Of a DNA stretch of 64,000 nt, positions 17,202 through 27,860 are shown one piece after another; the first letter of the stretch is position 1, and every line of letters begins with the position of its first letter. Origin of the DNA: Jiella flava (GTDB taxonomy: Bacteria; Pseudomonadota; Alphaproteobacteria; Rhizobiales; Rhizobiaceae); NCBI RefSeq assembly GCF_017349315.1, contig NZ_JAFMPP010000001.1, positions 545,150 through 609,149 of the forward strand, in the 5' to 3' direction. The notes beneath the pieces were generated by a model. It did no database searches. It worked only from the letters and a program-made list of their open reading frames with translations, and was not told the DNA's origin. The translations under genes and the position numbers were made by a program.

Positions 17202-17435
17202 AAGCGCCCTTTCCCTCCGCGGATGATCGCATTAACATCGTGCCGAAGCGGCGCCGTCGCGGCCAATCCTGCGACCGCCCGGCCCGCTGATCCCAAACCG
17301 GCAGGATCTCCAACCGGCCCTGGCCGACCCTGCAGATGATCACGAACGGCGTTCTGGCAATGACCCTCTCGCGCGTGGGCGGTCAGGCGCGACAAACCCG
17401 GTGCGATCGCCCGCCCGCCGGATCGCTCGCCGTGC

Positions 17436-18653
17436 TTAAAGATTCATCCCGAGATGCTTGGCGACTGTGTGGACGTCCTTGTCGCCCCGGCCGCACAGAT
17501 TCATCACGATGATCTGGTCCTTGCCCATGGTCGGTGCGCGCTTGATCACCTCGGCGAGCGCATGGGACGGCTCCAGGGCCGGGATGATGCCTTCGGTGCG
17601 GGTCAGCATCTGGAAGGCCTTCAGCGCCTCCTCGTCCATGATCGGCACATATTCGACCCGGCCGGTGTCCTTCAGATAGGAATGCTCCGGCCCGATACCC
17701 GGATAATCCAGACCGGCCGAGATCGAGTGGCCTTCCTTGATCTGGCCGTCGCCATCCTGGAGCAGATAGGTGCGGTTGCCGTGCAGGACGCCCGGTGAGC
17801 CGGCGGTCAGCGAGGCGCAATGCTCTTCGCCGTCGAGCCCCTTGCCACCCGCCTCGACGCCGACGATCGCGACATCCTTGTCGTCGAGGAAGGGATGGAA
17901 CAGACCGATCGCATTGGACCCCCCGCCGACGGCGGCGACCAGCATGTCCGGCAGCCGGCCTTCGATCGCCAGGATCTGCTCCTTGGCTTCCTTGCCGATG
18001 ACGCTCTGGAATTCGCGCACCAGCTCCGGATAGGGATGCGGGCCGGCGGCCGTACCAATCAGGTAATAGGTCGATTCGACATTGGTCACCCAGTCGCGCA
18101 GGGCCTCGTTCATCGCGTCCTTGAGCGTGCCGTGGCCGGCGGTGACCGGGATCACCTCGGCGCCCAAAAGCTTCATGCGGAAGACGTTCGGCGCCTGCCG
18201 CTCGACATCGGTCGCGCCCATATAGACGACGCAGGGCAGACCGAAACGCGCGCAGACCGTCGCCGTCGCCACGCCATGCTGGCCGGCGCCGGTCTCGGCG
18301 ATGATCCGGGTCTTGCCCATCTTGCGGGCCAAGAGGATCTGGCCAAGACAATTGTTGATCTTGTGCGAACCGGTGTGGTTCAGCTCGTCGCGCTTGAAAT
18401 AGATCTTCGCGCCGCCGAGCTCCTCGGTCAGCCGCTCGGCGAAATAGAGCGGCGACGGGCGGCCGGTGTAATGGCTGTTGAGGCCGTCGAGTTCGGCCTT
18501 GAAGGCGGGATCGCCCTGCGCCGTCTTCCAGGCCTCTTCGAGATCGAGAATCAGCGGCATCAAGGTTTCAGCGACGAAACGACCGCCGAACAATCCGAAA
18601 CGACCGTCCTCGTCGGGACCGGCGCGGAAGGAGTTGGGCTCAATCTGGTTCAT
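17436..18653 (-). CDS. trpB: Tryptophan synthase beta chain
   Basis: A 405-residue PLP enzyme that joins indole and serine. [16 protein letters not shown] opens the protein, Lys in [12 protein letters not shown] binds [15 protein letters not shown] and [14 protein letters not shown] form the cofactor phosphate and active sites. Length is normal. Its start overlaps the trpF stop by 4 bases, indicating coupling. Confidence 0.97.
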   Translation of the reverse strand: MNQIEPNSFRAGPDEDGRFGLFGGRFVAETLMPLILDLEEAWKTAQGDPAFKAELDGLNSHYTGRPSPLYFAERLTEELGGAKIYFKRDELNHTGSHKINNCLGQILLARKMGKTRIIAETGAGQHGVATATVCARFGLPCVVYMGATDVERQAPNVFRMKLLGAEVIPVTAGHGTLKDAMNEALRDWVTNVESTYYLIGTAAGPHPYPELVREFQSVIGKEAKEQILAIEGRLPDMLVAAVGGGSNAIGLFHPFLDDKDVAIVGVEAGGKGLDGEEHCASLTAGSPGVLHGNRTYLLQDGDGQIKEGHSISAGLDYPGIGPEHSYLKDTGRVEYVPIMDEEALKAFQMLTRTEGIIPALEPSHALAEVIKRAPTMGKDQIIVMNLCGRGDKDVHTVAKHLGMNL

Positions 18654-19327
18654 AAGGCACTGGCCTTTCTGCTGTCTGTGTCCGCGGCGATGTCGTCCAG
18701 CGCGTCGAAGAAGGCGTGGATGCGGGTGATGTCCTTGATGCCCGGAGCGCTCTCGACGCCGGAAGAAACGTCGATCCCGGCGGGGTGCGCGATGCGCAGT
18801 GCCTCGCCGACATTGGCCGCGTCGAGGCCGCCCGACAAGATATAGGAAATCTCCGGGTCGAGCAGGGCCAGCAGCGTCCAGTCGAAGGACACGCCGTTGC
18901 CGCCCGGAAGCTGCGATCCTTTTGGACGCTTGGAATCGAGAAGAAGCCGGTCAGCGACACCGCGATAGGTGGCGACCGCATCGAGATCAGCGCGTTCGGC
19001 GATCGAGAGGGCCTTCATCACCTTGATGCCAGTCGCAGCTCTGACCGCCGCAACGCGCTCCGGCGTCTCCCTGCCGTGGAGCTGCAAGCAATCGGGCCGA
19101 ACCTCGTTGGCCATGCGATCGACCAACGCGTCATCCGGATCGACGCTGACGATCACCGTCTCGGCCCGGCCGTCGACGCGGCGCACGAGATCGGCCATCG
19201 GCGCGATCTCCAAATGCCGCGGGCTCTTGGCGAAATGAATGAAGCCAACATGGCTCGCCCCGCGCGTGAGCGCGGCCTCGAGGGTCTCGGGCGTCGACAG
19301 CCCGCAGATTTTGACGTCGATCTTCAT
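18650..19327 (-). CDS. trpF: Phosphoribosylanthranilate isomerase
   Basis: A 225-residue TIM barrel for the third step of tryptophan synthesis. [14 protein letters not shown] holds the catalytic Cys, and the later [14 protein letters not shown] and [16 protein letters not shown] are the phosphate-binding ends, with the catalytic Asp in VSVDPDD. It is the first gene of the minus-strand trp-acc-fol run and overlaps trpB by 4 bases. No leader peptide rich in Trp was seen upstream. Confidence 0.95.
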   Translation of the reverse strand: MKIDVKICGLSTPETLEAALTRGASHVGFIHFAKSPRHLEIAPMADLVRRVDGRAETVIVSVDPDDALVDRMANEVRPDCLQLHGRETPERVAAVRAATGIKVMKALSIAERADLDAVATYRGVADRLLLDSKRPKGSQLPGGNGVSFDWTLLALLDPEISYILSGGLDAANVGEALRIAHPAGIDVSSGVESAPGIKDITRIHAFFDALDDIAADTDSRKASAL

Positions 19328-19452
19328 GGCCGTTCAAGTGGCATCAAAGCGGCGCGATGTCGAGAGCCGCGCCGCCCGAAGTCGTCGTTGCCGGACGCCA
19401 TGCCGCCGGGCCTCGAACCGAAGATTCGAAAGCCGCCGGGCACCGGCTGCCG

Positions 19453-22400
19453 TCAGTTGGACGGGCCGTAGCCGCCCGGCGTCGGCGTCGTGACGATCAC
19501 CGCCTCGCCGGCTTTGAGGACGGTCTGGTCGCAGCCGGCAAGTTCCTCCAACGAGCCATCGAGACGCCGCACCTCGGTGCGGCCCAGCTCGCCCGGCGCG
19601 CCGCCGGCAATCCCCTTGGGCGGCTGGGTGCGGTGGGAGGAGAGGATCGCGCAGTCCATCTCCTTCAAGAACCGGATGGTGCGCTTGGTGCCGTCGCCGC
19701 CGCGCTTTTCGCCGACGCCGCCCGAGCCGGGGCGAATGTGGAAGTCCTCCAGCACCACCGGATAGCGCATTTCGAGGATTTCCGGATCGGTCAGCCGCGA
19801 ATTGGTCATGTGGACATGAACGCCGGACGTGCCGGCAAAGCTCTCGCCGGCATTCGTGCGGCCGGCCGGCGAACCGGAGCAGATCGTCTCGTAATACTGG
19901 TAGCGCTCGTCGCCGAAGGTGAGATTGTTCATCGTCCCTTCCGAGTTCGACAGCGCCTCGAAGGCGCCGAACAACGCGTTGGTGACGTGCTGGGAGGTCT
20001 CGACATTGCCGGCGACGACGGCCGCCGGATAGTGCGGCTTCAGCATCGAGCCTTCCGGCACGAGGATCGTCACCGGTTTGAGGCAGCCGGCATTCATCGG
20101 GATCGGCTTTTCCACCATCACCCGGAAGACATAGAGGACCGCTGCCCGGGTCACCGGCTCGGGGGCATTGAAATTGTTGTCGATCGACGGCGACGTGCCG
20201 GTGAAATCGACCGTCGCCTGGCGGGCCTCGCGATCGACGGTGATCCTGACCTTGATCTCCTGACCGGAATCGGTCGGATAGGAGTATTCGCAGTCGGCGA
20301 GCGTCGCGATCAACTCGCGCACCGCCTCGGCGGCGTTATCTTGAACGAAATCCATATAGGCGCGCACGGTATCGAGGCCGAAGCTCTCGACCATCCGCCG
20401 CAGTTCGGCGACACCCTTCTCGTTCGCCGCGATCTGCGCCTTGAGGTCGGCGACATTCTGATCCGGATTGCGCGCCGGATAGGGATGATCGGTGAGGACA
20501 CGCCGCAGCGCGTCCTCTTGGAAGGCGCCCCGGTCGACAAGCTTCAAATTGTCGATCAGCACGCCCTCTTCGTCAACCTTGGTGGCGCGCGGGGTCATCG
20601 AGCCCGGCGCGATGCCGCCGATATCGGCATGGTGGCCGCGCGAGGCGACATAAAACAGGATCGACGTCTGCGCATCGTCAAAGACCGGCGTCACCACGGT
20701 GATGTCCGGCAGATGGGTGCCGCCATTATAGGGGGCGTTGAGGGCAAAGACGTCGCCGGGGCGGATCGCCCCCGCATTCTGAGCGATGATCGCTTCGACC
20801 GAGCGATCCATCGAACCAAGATGCACCGGCATATGCGGGGCGTTGGCGACCAGCGCCCCTTTGGCGTCGAACACCGCGCAGGAAAAATCGAGCCGTTCCT
20901 TGATGTTCACGGACGAGGCGGTGTTCTGCAGTGTCACGCCCATCTGCTCGGCGATCGACATGAACAGGTTGTTGAACACTTCAAGCAGCACCGGATCGGC
21001 GCCCTCGCCGTCGTGCCCGCTCGCCGTGCCAAGCGCCGCCAGCCGCGGCTTTTTTTCGATGCGGGTCAACAACACGTCGTCGCGCGGCGTCGCTTGCGCC
21101 GCCCAGCCGGGCTCGACGACGATGGTCTGGTTCGGCTCGACGATCAGCGCCGGGCCTGTCACCGCGGCGCCGGGACAAAAATTCTCCCGCCGAATGATCG
21201 TTGCCTCGCGCTCCGCCCCGCCGGTGAAGAAACGGCCGGTCGCGGCGCTGAGCGATGCCTCGCCGGTTTCGGCTGTTGCGGCCTCGTCCGCGCTCTCCTT
21301 CGGCATCTCGCTGGTTTCCACCGACACCGTCTCCACGGTGATCGAACGCCCCGGATAGACGAAGCCGAACTGCGCCTTGTGGGCGGCCTCAAAGCCCTGG
21401 CGCGCCGCTGCGAGATCGCCGTCATAGACGACCGGCAAGGTGGTGTCGGTGCCGTCGTAGCGCAGCTGCAAAAGCACGTCGGTGTGGTGCCCGCCGGGGG
21501 CAACGCCCTGGGCCTCGACATCGGCGGCCGTCTCCGCCTTCAACCGGTCGGCCAGGGCCGCGATTGCGGCAATCGAACTCTCTGCAAGCTCGGCGACGAG
21601 GGCCTGCGAGCGGCTGGCAAACAGCGATGACAGGCCGATGCCATAGGCCGACAAGAGGCCCGACATCGGATGGACGAGGACGCTTTCCATCGCCAAGGCG
21701 TCGGCGACGAGACAGGCGTGCTGGCCGCCGGCGCCGCCGAAGGAATTGAGCAGATATTGGGAGACGTCGTAGCCGCGTTGGACCGAGATCTTCTTGACCG
21801 CATTCGCCATGTTCTCGACGGCGATGGTCAAGAACCCTTCGGCGATCGCTTCGGGCGAACGCCCGTCGCCGAGCGAGCGGGCGAGATCCTGAAACTTCTC
21901 GCGCACCACCTGAGCGTCGAGCGGTTGATCCTGGTTCGGCCCGAAGACCGCCGGAAACAGCTCCGGCTTCAGCTTGCCGAGCATCACATTGGCGTCGGTC
22001 ACGGTGAGCGGGCCGCCTTTGCCGTAGGCTGCAGGGCCCGGATGGGCGCCGGCCGAGGCCGGGCCGACCTGGAAGCGGCCCTGATCGACGGCCAGGATCG
22101 AACCGCCGCCCGCCGCGACCGTGTGGATGCGCAGCATAGGCGCGCGAATGCGCACGCCGGCGACCTCCGAATCGAGCGCCCGCTCATAGGCGCCGGCATA
22201 ATGGGTGACGTCGGTCGAGGTGCCCCCCATGTCGAAGCCGATCACCCTGTCAAAACCGGCCGCCTTCGCACTCTCGGCCATCCCGACGACGCCGCCCGCC
22301 GGCCCGGACAGGATCGCGTCCTTGCCCTGGAACATCTCGGCCGCCGTCAGCCCGCCGGAGGACATCATGAATTGCAAGGAAGGCGCCGCCGCATCCCCGG

Positions 22401-23151
22401 TCTCGGCGCCGAGCGCCTTCGCCACCTTGTCGACATAGCGCCTGAGGATCGGCGTCAGATAAGCATCGACCACTGTCGTATCACCGCGCCCGACGAGCTT
22501 GACCAGCGGCGAGACCTCGTGACTGACCGAAATCTGCTGGAAGCCCGCCGCCTCGGCCAAACCCTTGGCGGCCTGTTCGTGCTCTGGAAAGCGCCAGGCA
22601 TGCATGAAGACGATGGCGACCGCGTCAATGCCGTCGGCCTTTGCCGCCTGCAGTGCATGGCGCGTCGCCGCCTCATCGAGGTCGACCTCCACCGTGCCGT
22701 CGGCAAGCACCCGCTCCGGGATCTCGACCACCCGCTCATAGAGCTGCTCGGGGAGAATGATCTCCTTCGCAAAGATGTCCGGCCGGGCCTGATAGGCGAT
22801 CTTCAACGCATCGTGAAAGCCGCGGGTGATCAAAAGCAGGGTCCGGTCGCCCTTGCGCTCCAACAGCGCGTTGGTCGCAACCGTGGTGCCCATGCGCACC
22901 GTGCCGATCCGCCCGGGCGGGATCGCGTCGCCAGCGGGAACGCCAAGGGTCTGCCGAATTCCCTCCAAAGCGGCATCATCATAGGCGCCGGGATTTTCCG
23001 ACAGGAGCTTCTTGGGATGCAGCGAGCCGTCCGGCGCCTTGCCGATGATGTCGGTGAAGGTGCCGCCGCGATCGATGAAGAAATCCCAGCGCGCATGCTG
23101 ATCCGCGACAGCGTTCGAGAGCGACTGATTGCCTGCCTGCATGATGGGCAT
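19453..23151 (-). CDS. ATP-dependent 5-oxoprolinase / N-methylhydantoinase (HyuA-HyuB fusion)
   Basis: A 1232-residue fusion. Residues about 20-700 are HyuA-type, with the acetate-kinase-like phosphate loops [13 protein letters not shown] (about 25) and [16 protein letters not shown]; residues about 720-1225 are HyuB-type, with SANIKERL-like [31 protein letters not shown] and [18 protein letters not shown]. The full fusion matches OPLAH, which opens 5-oxoproline to glutamate with ATP; hydantoinase activity is an alternative. It is divergent from a TRAP transporter across a short AT-rich gap, so the importer probably feeds it. Start ATG 23151; Met4 is an alternative. Confidence 0.9.
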   Translation of the reverse strand: MPIMQAGNQSLSNAVADQHARWDFFIDRGGTFTDIIGKAPDGSLHPKKLLSENPGAYDDAALEGIRQTLGVPAGDAIPPGRIGTVRMGTTVATNALLERKGDRTLLLITRGFHDALKIAYQARPDIFAKEIILPEQLYERVVEIPERVLADGTVEVDLDEAATRHALQAAKADGIDAVAIVFMHAWRFPEHEQAAKGLAEAAGFQQISVSHEVSPLVKLVGRGDTTVVDAYLTPILRRYVDKVAKALGAETGDAAAPSLQFMMSSGGLTAAEMFQGKDAILSGPAGGVVGMAESAKAAGFDRVIGFDMGGTSTDVTHYAGAYERALDSEVAGVRIRAPMLRIHTVAAGGGSILAVDQGRFQVGPASAGAHPGPAAYGKGGPLTVTDANVMLGKLKPELFPAVFGPNQDQPLDAQVVREKFQDLARSLGDGRSPEAIAEGFLTIAVENMANAVKKISVQRGYDVSQYLLNSFGGAGGQHACLVADALAMESVLVHPMSGLLSAYGIGLSSLFASRSQALVAELAESSIAAIAALADRLKAETAADVEAQGVAPGGHHTDVLLQLRYDGTDTTLPVVYDGDLAAARQGFEAAHKAQFGFVYPGRSITVETVSVETSEMPKESADEAATAETGEASLSAATGRFFTGGAEREATIIRRENFCPGAAVTGPALIVEPNQTIVVEPGWAAQATPRDDVLLTRIEKKPRLAALGTASGHDGEGADPVLLEVFNNLFMSIAEQMGVTLQNTASSVNIKERLDFSCAVFDAKGALVANAPHMPVHLGSMDRSVEAIIAQNAGAIRPGDVFALNAPYNGGTHLPDITVVTPVFDDAQTSILFYVASRGHHADIGGIAPGSMTPRATKVDEEGVLIDNLKLVDRGAFQEDALRRVLTDHPYPARNPDQNVADLKAQIAANEKGVAELRRMVESFGLDTVRAYMDFVQDNAAEAVRELIATLADCEYSYPTDSGQEIKVRITVDREARQATVDFTGTSPSIDNNFNAPEPVTRAAVLYVFRVMVEKPIPMNAGCLKPVTILVPEGSMLKPHYPAAVVAGNVETSQHVTNALFGAFEALSNSEGTMNNLTFGDERYQYYETICSGSPAGRTNAGESFAGTSGVHVHMTNSRLTDPEILEMRYPVVLEDFHIRPGSGGVGEKRGGDGTKRTIRFLKEMDCAILSSHRTQPPKGIAGGAPGELGRTEVRRLDGSLEELAGCDQTVLKAGEAVIVTTPTPGGYGPSN

Positions 23152-23176
23152 CCTGCCTACTTGTTGAACATTTACT

Positions 23177-23187
23177 GATAAATTATC
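23177..23187. promoter_or_regulatory. Short inverted repeat in the divergent oxoprolinase-TRAP gap
   Basis: GATAA-A-TTATC lies in the 114-bp AT-rich gap between the oxoprolinase and the TRAP binding protein. MarR regulators bind short AT-rich palindromes, and a marR gene ends this TRAP operon. The link is inferred only. Confidence 0.3.
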
Positions 23188-23265
23188 GACAGATTACCAG
23201 TGAATTTGACTATACGCAAATTCCGTGGAAGTCTTCTCGGATCGAACCTAAAATGGGAGATCGCC

Positions 23266-24243
23266 GTGAAGCACTTGCCCACCCTGTTCCTGACGGCCGC
23301 CGCCATGATCCTGCCGTCGATCGCCAGCGCCCAGACGGCCTGGGACATGCCGACGCCCTATCCGGAAGGGAACTTCCACGAAAAGAACATCGCGACCTTC
23401 GTCGAAGAGGTGAACAAGGACGCCGGCGATGCGGTAAAGATCACCGTTCATCCGAACCAGTCGCTGATCAAACACGCCGACATCAAGAACGCGGTGCGCG
23501 ACGGCATCGTGCCGATCGGCGAACTCCTGGCCTCGCGGCTCTCGAACGAGGATCCGATCTTCGGGGTCGATTCCGTGCCGTTCCTAGCGACTAGCGACGA
23601 TCAGGCCTGGAAGCTCTATCAGGCGCAAAAGCCGTTCATGGAAAAGGCGCTGAAGCGGCAGGGGCTGAAGCTGTTGTTCTCGGTGGCCTGGCCACCCCAG
23701 GGGCTCTACACCAAGGAGCCGGTGACCAAGATGTCCGAGCTCGAAGGCAAGAGCTTCCGCGCCTACAACAAGTTCACCGAGGAGCTTGCCAAAGACGCCG
23801 GGATGATCCCGACCCAGGTCGAGCAGGCCGACGTTCCGACGGCCTTTTCCACCGGCCGTGTCGCCGTAATGATGACCTCACCTTCGACCGGGGTCGACAC
23901 CAAGGCGTGGGACTATCTCTCCCACTACTATCTTTTGAATGCCTGGCGGCCGCGCAACATCGTGGTGGTCAACGAACAGGCCTTCGAATCCCTGCCGAAA
24001 ACGGCGCAGGAGGTCATTCTCAAGGCTTCGGCGGAAGCCGAAAAGCGCGGCTGGAAGGCCTCCGAGGAGGAGACCAAGCGCACCACCGCCCTGCTTGAGA
24101 AGAATGGCATCAAGGTCGAACAGCCCTCCGCCGATCTGAAGGCGAGCTTCGAAAAGATCGGCCAGACGATGACCGAAGCCTGGAAAAAGAGCGCCGGCAG
24201 CGACGGCGAAGCGCTTTTGAAGGCCTATGACGGCGGCAAGTAA
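23266..24243 (+). CDS. TRAP transporter substrate-binding protein (DctP family)
   Basis: A 325-residue periplasmic binding protein. GTG 23266 is the start since GGGAG lies at 23255-23259 and the product then begins with a clean signal peptide ending SIASAQ. Family blocks include NIATFVEEVNKDAGDAVKI, GKSFRAYNKFTEELAKDAG and the conserved basic residue region near FRAYN that binds carboxylates. It is followed by the small and large TRAP membrane subunits. The divergent oxoprolinase suggests 5-oxoproline or a hydantoin as ligand. Confidence 0.92.
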   Translation: MKHLPTLFLTAAAMILPSIASAQTAWDMPTPYPEGNFHEKNIATFVEEVNKDAGDAVKITVHPNQSLIKHADIKNAVRDGIVPIGELLASRLSNEDPIFGVDSVPFLATSDDQAWKLYQAQKPFMEKALKRQGLKLLFSVAWPPQGLYTKEPVTKMSELEGKSFRAYNKFTEELAKDAGMIPTQVEQADVPTAFSTGRVAVMMTSPSTGVDTKAWDYLSHYYLLNAWRPRNIVVVNEQAFESLPKTAQEVILKASAEAEKRGWKASEEETKRTTALLEKNGIKVEQPSADLKASFEKIGQTMTEAWKKSAGSDGEALLKAYDGGK

Positions 24244-24263
24244 TCGGCCGCCGAAGCAATCCC

Positions 24264-24298
24264 GGCCCGCGCGCTTGCCCTGGATAGACGCGCGGGCC
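24264..24298 (+). terminator. GC-rich hairpin between TRAP binding protein and membrane genes
   Basis: GGCCCGCGCG (24264-24273) pairs perfectly with CGCGCGGGCC (24289-24298). No T-run follows, so it is more likely an mRNA-stabilising or attenuating hairpin that allows more binding protein than permease. Confidence 0.5.
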
Positions 24299-24395
24299 TG
24301 ACCTCGGACGACGCCGGAGCAACTGGCAGGCGCCGAACCGCCCGCCTTCACCGGACCCGATACGGGTTTAACCACAGCCAGCACAGCGAGGTTTG

Positions 24396-24932
24396 ATGCG
24401 ACGCGCTCTCGAAACGCTTTATCGCACCGCGGGATGGCTGGCGGCGCTTTGCCTCGTCGCCATCCTGGTTCTCGTTTCCCTGCAGATCGGCGCGCGGCTG
24501 CTCGATTGGGCGCTGACCGTTGCCGGGGCGCAGGCGACGGGCTTTTCCGTGCCGGGTCTAGCGCAGATCGGCGGCTTCCTGCTGGGCGCCTCGACCTTCC
24601 TTGCTCTTGCCGACACGCTGGCGAAAAACGTCCACATCCGGGTCGATCTCGCCACCCAGCGCCTGCCGGCCCGGCTCCGCCAGATCGTTGATGGGCTCGT
24701 CGCCCTGCTCGGCGCCGCGCTGTCGGGCTTTGCCACCTATGCGCTCGCCGCATTCGCGATGAAGAGCTTCGCTTATGGCGACGTCTCCTACGGCCTGGTC
24801 GCCACGCCGCTCGTCATCCCACAAGGCTGTCTCGCCTTCGGCCTCCTCGTTTTCACCATCGCGCTTATCGACGAGGCCGTCCTCGCCTTCCAGGGCGAAG
24901 ACCGCATCCAGGGTAGCGGGGAGAGCATCTGA
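24396..24932 (+). CDS. TRAP transporter small permease (DctQ family)
   Basis: A 178-residue membrane protein with four predicted spans: residues about 10-35, 50-70, 92-115 and 130-152. ASTFLALADTLAKNVHIRVD is the DctQ signature region. ATG 24396 with GAGG at 24388-24391 is chosen over TTG 24393. Its stop overlaps the large-subunit start (TGATG), as usual in TRAP operons. Confidence 0.92.
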   Translation: MRRALETLYRTAGWLAALCLVAILVLVSLQIGARLLDWALTVAGAQATGFSVPGLAQIGGFLLGASTFLALADTLAKNVHIRVDLATQRLPARLRQIVDGLVALLGAALSGFATYALAAFAMKSFAYGDVSYGLVATPLVIPQGCLAFGLLVFTIALIDEAVLAFQGEDRIQGSGESI

Positions 24933-26239
24933 TGGACATGTTCACCCTCTCGATCCTGCTCGTCGTCGTTCTCTTCGGCGCCCTCGCGCTCGGCCTCTGG
25001 GTGGCCCTCGCCCTGACGCTGACCGCACTGGCTGCCCTGTTGACCCGGCCGGTGCTGCCGGACGCGCAGATCCTCGCCACCTCGTTCTGGTCGGCCTCGA
25101 CCTCCTGGGATCTGACGGCCCTGCCGATGTTCATCTGGATGGGCGAGATCCTGTTTCGCTCTCGCCTGTCCGACGATCTCTTCGCCGGTCTCGCCCCCTT
25201 GATGCGCCGCCTGCCCGGCCGCCTCGTCCACGTCAACATCGTCGGCTGCGCGATCTTCGCGGCGATCTCCGGCTCCTCGGCCGCCACCACCCAGACCATC
25301 GGCAAGATTTCGCTGCCGGAGCTGAAGGCCCGCGGCTACGACGAAACCATCGCCATCGGCTCGCTCGCCGGCTCGGGCACGCTGGGCCTGTTGATCCCGC
25401 CTTCGATTATCCTGATCGTCTATGGTGCGGCCGTCGAACAGTCGATCTCGCGGCTGTTCATCGCCGGCGTCCTGCCCGGCATCGTCTTGGCCTTGCTGTT
25501 CATGGGCTATGTCGCCCTCGTCTCGACGCTCAAACCGGAGCTGATGCCGCAGGACGCCGACGTCATCGTTGAGGAAAGCCGCCTAGCCTCGCTGCTCCGG
25601 ATCGCCCCGGCGGTGCTGCTCATTCTCGGCGTCATCGGCTCGATCTATGGCGGCATCGCCTCGCCGACCGAGGCCGCCGTCATCGGCGTCGTCCTGGCGC
25701 TGATCATCGCCCGGGCGCAGGGCGGCCTGTCCTTCGCCGCCTTAAAGGACGGCCTCATCGCCGCGACCCGGGTCTCGGCGATGATCACCTTCATCCTCGC
25801 CGGCGCCGCCTTGGTGACGACCGCCATGGGCTTCACCGGCCTGCCGCGCGAGCTGGCGAGCTGGATCGGCTCGCTCGGCCTGTCACCCTATGCCCTCCTC
25901 GTTGCCTTGACGATTTTCTTCATGGTGCTCGGCTGCTTCCTCGACGGGATCTCGATGGTCGTCCTGACCACCTCGGTGATCATGCCGCTGGTGCAGCAGG
26001 CGGGCTTCGACCTCGTCTGGTTCGGCATCTATCTCGTCATCGTCGTCGAAATGGCGCAGATCACCCCGCCCGTCGGCTTCAACCTCTTCGTCATTCAGGG
26101 GTTGACCGGCCAGAACATCTTCAAGATCGCCGGGGCGACGGCGCCGTTCTTCGCCATTCTGGCGCTGATGGTGCTGCTGCTTGCGCTCTTCCCTGATCTC
26201 GCGCTGTTCCTGCCGCGCACCATGTTTGCCGGGAGCTAA
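24932..26239 (+). CDS. TRAP transporter large permease (DctM family)
   Basis: A 435-residue membrane protein with about 12 spans. GSSAATTQTIGKISLPELK and GSLAGSGTLGLLIPPSI are the two conserved DctM blocks lining the sodium and substrate site; EMAQITPPVGFNLFVIQG near the C-terminus is equally typical. It forms the sodium-coupled importer with DctQ and the periplasmic protein. The marR gene starts 2 bp after its stop. Confidence 0.95.
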   Translation: MDMFTLSILLVVVLFGALALGLWVALALTLTALAALLTRPVLPDAQILATSFWSASTSWDLTALPMFIWMGEILFRSRLSDDLFAGLAPLMRRLPGRLVHVNIVGCAIFAAISGSSAATTQTIGKISLPELKARGYDETIAIGSLAGSGTLGLLIPPSIILIVYGAAVEQSISRLFIAGVLPGIVLALLFMGYVALVSTLKPELMPQDADVIVEESRLASLLRIAPAVLLILGVIGSIYGGIASPTEAAVIGVVLALIIARAQGGLSFAALKDGLIAATRVSAMITFILAGAALVTTAMGFTGLPRELASWIGSLGLSPYALLVALTIFFMVLGCFLDGISMVVLTTSVIMPLVQQAGFDLVWFGIYLVIVVEMAQITPPVGFNLFVIQGLTGQNIFKIAGATAPFFAILALMVLLLALFPDLALFLPRTMFAGS

Positions 26240-26241
26240 CG

Positions 26242-26775
26242 ATGGCAGCGACAACCTCTGAGGCCGGCCAGTCCATCGGCCCGATCGTCTCCTCCTCGCA
26301 TCTGGCCGATGGCGCGGTGCCTGCCCTGTCCGAGGTTGAGTTCGGCATGATCCTCTCCGGCCACGCCTTCGAACGCTGGATGGTGCGCTGCATGACGGCG
26401 GCCGGCGAACCCGGTCTGACGGCGACCGAAATTCTGGTGCTGCACGCCGTTACCCATCGCGGCAAGCCCAAGCGCCTGGCCGATATCTGCCTGGTGCTCG
26501 GCATCGAGGACACCCATCTCGTCACCTACGCCATCAAGAAGCTCGAGGCCAAAGCCCTGGTGATGCGCGAGAAGACCGGCAAGGAGCGTCTCGTCCAAGT
26601 GAGCCCGTCCGGCAAGCGGGCCTGCCAACGTTATCGCGACCTGCGCGAAAAGATCCTCATCGAGGGCATTGCCGAGCTTGGCCTGTCGGCGGAGCGCATG
26701 TCGGACATCGCCCATCTGTTGCGCCTGCTCTCCGGCCACTACGACCAGGCGGCGCGAACGGCGGCAAGTCTGTAA
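26242..26775 (+). CDS. MarR-family winged-helix regulator
   Basis: A 177-residue regulator. The helix-turn-helix spans about 72-115 (LTATEILVLHAV, PKRLADICLVLGIEDTHLV) followed by a wing (MREKTGKERLVQVSPSGK). It is the last gene of the TRAP operon (2 bp after dctM), so it most likely senses the imported compound and controls the TRAP and oxoprolinase genes from the shared gap near 23.2 kb. Confidence 0.88.
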   Translation: MAATTSEAGQSIGPIVSSSHLADGAVPALSEVEFGMILSGHAFERWMVRCMTAAGEPGLTATEILVLHAVTHRGKPKRLADICLVLGIEDTHLVTYAIKKLEAKALVMREKTGKERLVQVSPSGKRACQRYRDLREKILIEGIAELGLSAERMSDIAHLLRLLSGHYDQAARTAASL

Positions 26776-26967
26776 GCTCGCAGCGCCTGGCGAAGAAAGG
26801 TATTGTGATTTGCGAGACAGCCCCGGCAGGGACGACCCCTTTCTGCTGTTCCAATCTTTGGCGGCGATCGCGGCGTCGATTGAGACGCGCTAACACACCA
26901 CGCGTCCGAGCGGACGTGCTTCATCGACGATATGAAGCGCACCGTCGCCAGTCGAAGGAAGGCGGGA

Positions 26968-27654
26968 ATGTGCAATCTTTATTCGGTCACGACCGGCCAG
27001 CAGGCGATCCGCGATTTCACCGATGCGGCGCGCGATACCACCGGCAACCTGCCGCCGCTGCCGGGCATCTTTCCCGATACCGAGGCGCCGGTGGTGCGAA
27101 CCGTCGAGGGGGCGCGCGAGCTGACGATGATGCGCTGGGGCATGCCCTCGCCGGCCTTCGTGACCGCGGCGCGCAAGGCCGATTCCGGCGTCACCAACAT
27201 CCGCAACATCCAGAGCGCCCATTGGCGCCCGTTTCTGTCGACCGCCCATCGCTGCGTCGTGCCCTTCACCAGCTTTTGCGAATATGCCGACCGCGGCGAT
27301 CAGAAGCATCCGGTGTGGTTCGCCTTGTCCGAGAACCGTCCGCTTGCCGTCTTCGCCGGCCTGTGGACCCAGTGGACCGGCGTGCGCAAGGTCAAGGAGG
27401 GGCCGGTGACGGTGAACCTCTTCGGCTTTCTCACCTGCGCGCCGAATGCCGAGGTCGGCCGCGTGCACCCCAAGGCGATGCCGGTGATCCTCACCGAACC
27501 CGCCGAGATCGATCGCTGGCTCGATGGACCTTGGGAAGACGCCGCGCGCCTGCAACGCCCATTGCCCGACGGCACGCTGACGATCGTCGCAGAAGGTGCG
27601 CGACAAGCGAGCGGCGAATTGGCGCAGGGACCGGCTCAACTGACACTTTTCTGA
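26968..27654 (+). CDS. SRAP domain protein (HMCES/YedK type), abasic-site DNA-protein crosslinker
   Basis: A 228-residue SOS response-associated peptidase family protein. After removal of Met1, Cys2 of MCNLYSV is the residue that binds abasic sites in single-stranded DNA. The conserved Asn (SGVTNIRNIQS), Glu (SFCEYAD) and His (RVHPKAMPVIL) are present. ATG 26968 is the only start that exposes the catalytic Cys; GAAGGAAGG precedes it. It stands alone; no LexA site was recognised upstream. Confidence 0.93.
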   Translation: MCNLYSVTTGQQAIRDFTDAARDTTGNLPPLPGIFPDTEAPVVRTVEGARELTMMRWGMPSPAFVTAARKADSGVTNIRNIQSAHWRPFLSTAHRCVVPFTSFCEYADRGDQKHPVWFALSENRPLAVFAGLWTQWTGVRKVKEGPVTVNLFGFLTCAPNAEVGRVHPKAMPVILTEPAEIDRWLDGPWEDAARLQRPLPDGTLTIVAEGARQASGELAQGPAQLTLF

Positions 27655-27745
27655 TGGCCGGACGGCGGCTGACCCCTTCAAAATATCGCGGCCGATTGAA
27701 CTCGCCGGGTCATCCTCGACATGATATTCACTTTTTGTTCTATGG

Positions 27746-27842
27746 CATCGGCGCGAAAATCGGAATCGATTTTCGGCAAGCGCGATGCATCGATTGAAAG
27801 AGTGAGAGCGTCCTGTCTGCGTCCGATCGGACGCAGGGTCTC
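27746..27842 (+). repeat. Intergenic repeat family A, copy 2
   Basis: It carries GCGCGAAAATCGGAATCGAT and ends with a perfect 20-bp palindrome, CTGCGTCCGATCGGACGCAG at 27817-27836. It fills most of the gap between the SRAP gene and the GST gene and is the closest match to the 32.0-kb copy. Confidence 0.85.
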
Positions 27843-27860
27843 TAATCGGGAGGAATTCGC

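Noticed and set aside
17202..17435. Short frames between cutA and trpB
   Set aside because: They overlap cutA's start, lack ribosome sites and show no motifs; treated as non-coding.
19328..19452. trp leader peptide or attenuator upstream of trpF
   Set aside because: No Trp-rich short frame and no terminator hairpin with T-run were seen.
19357..21630. Long open frame of 757 codons on the plus strand
   Set aside because: It is antisense to the oxoprolinase gene, is Arg/Gly/His-rich as expected for the mirror of a GC-rich gene, and shows no family motif. The same holds for long frames opposite the RND pump (45266-47587), copA (51316-53436) and the oxoprolinase N-terminal half (21670-23178).
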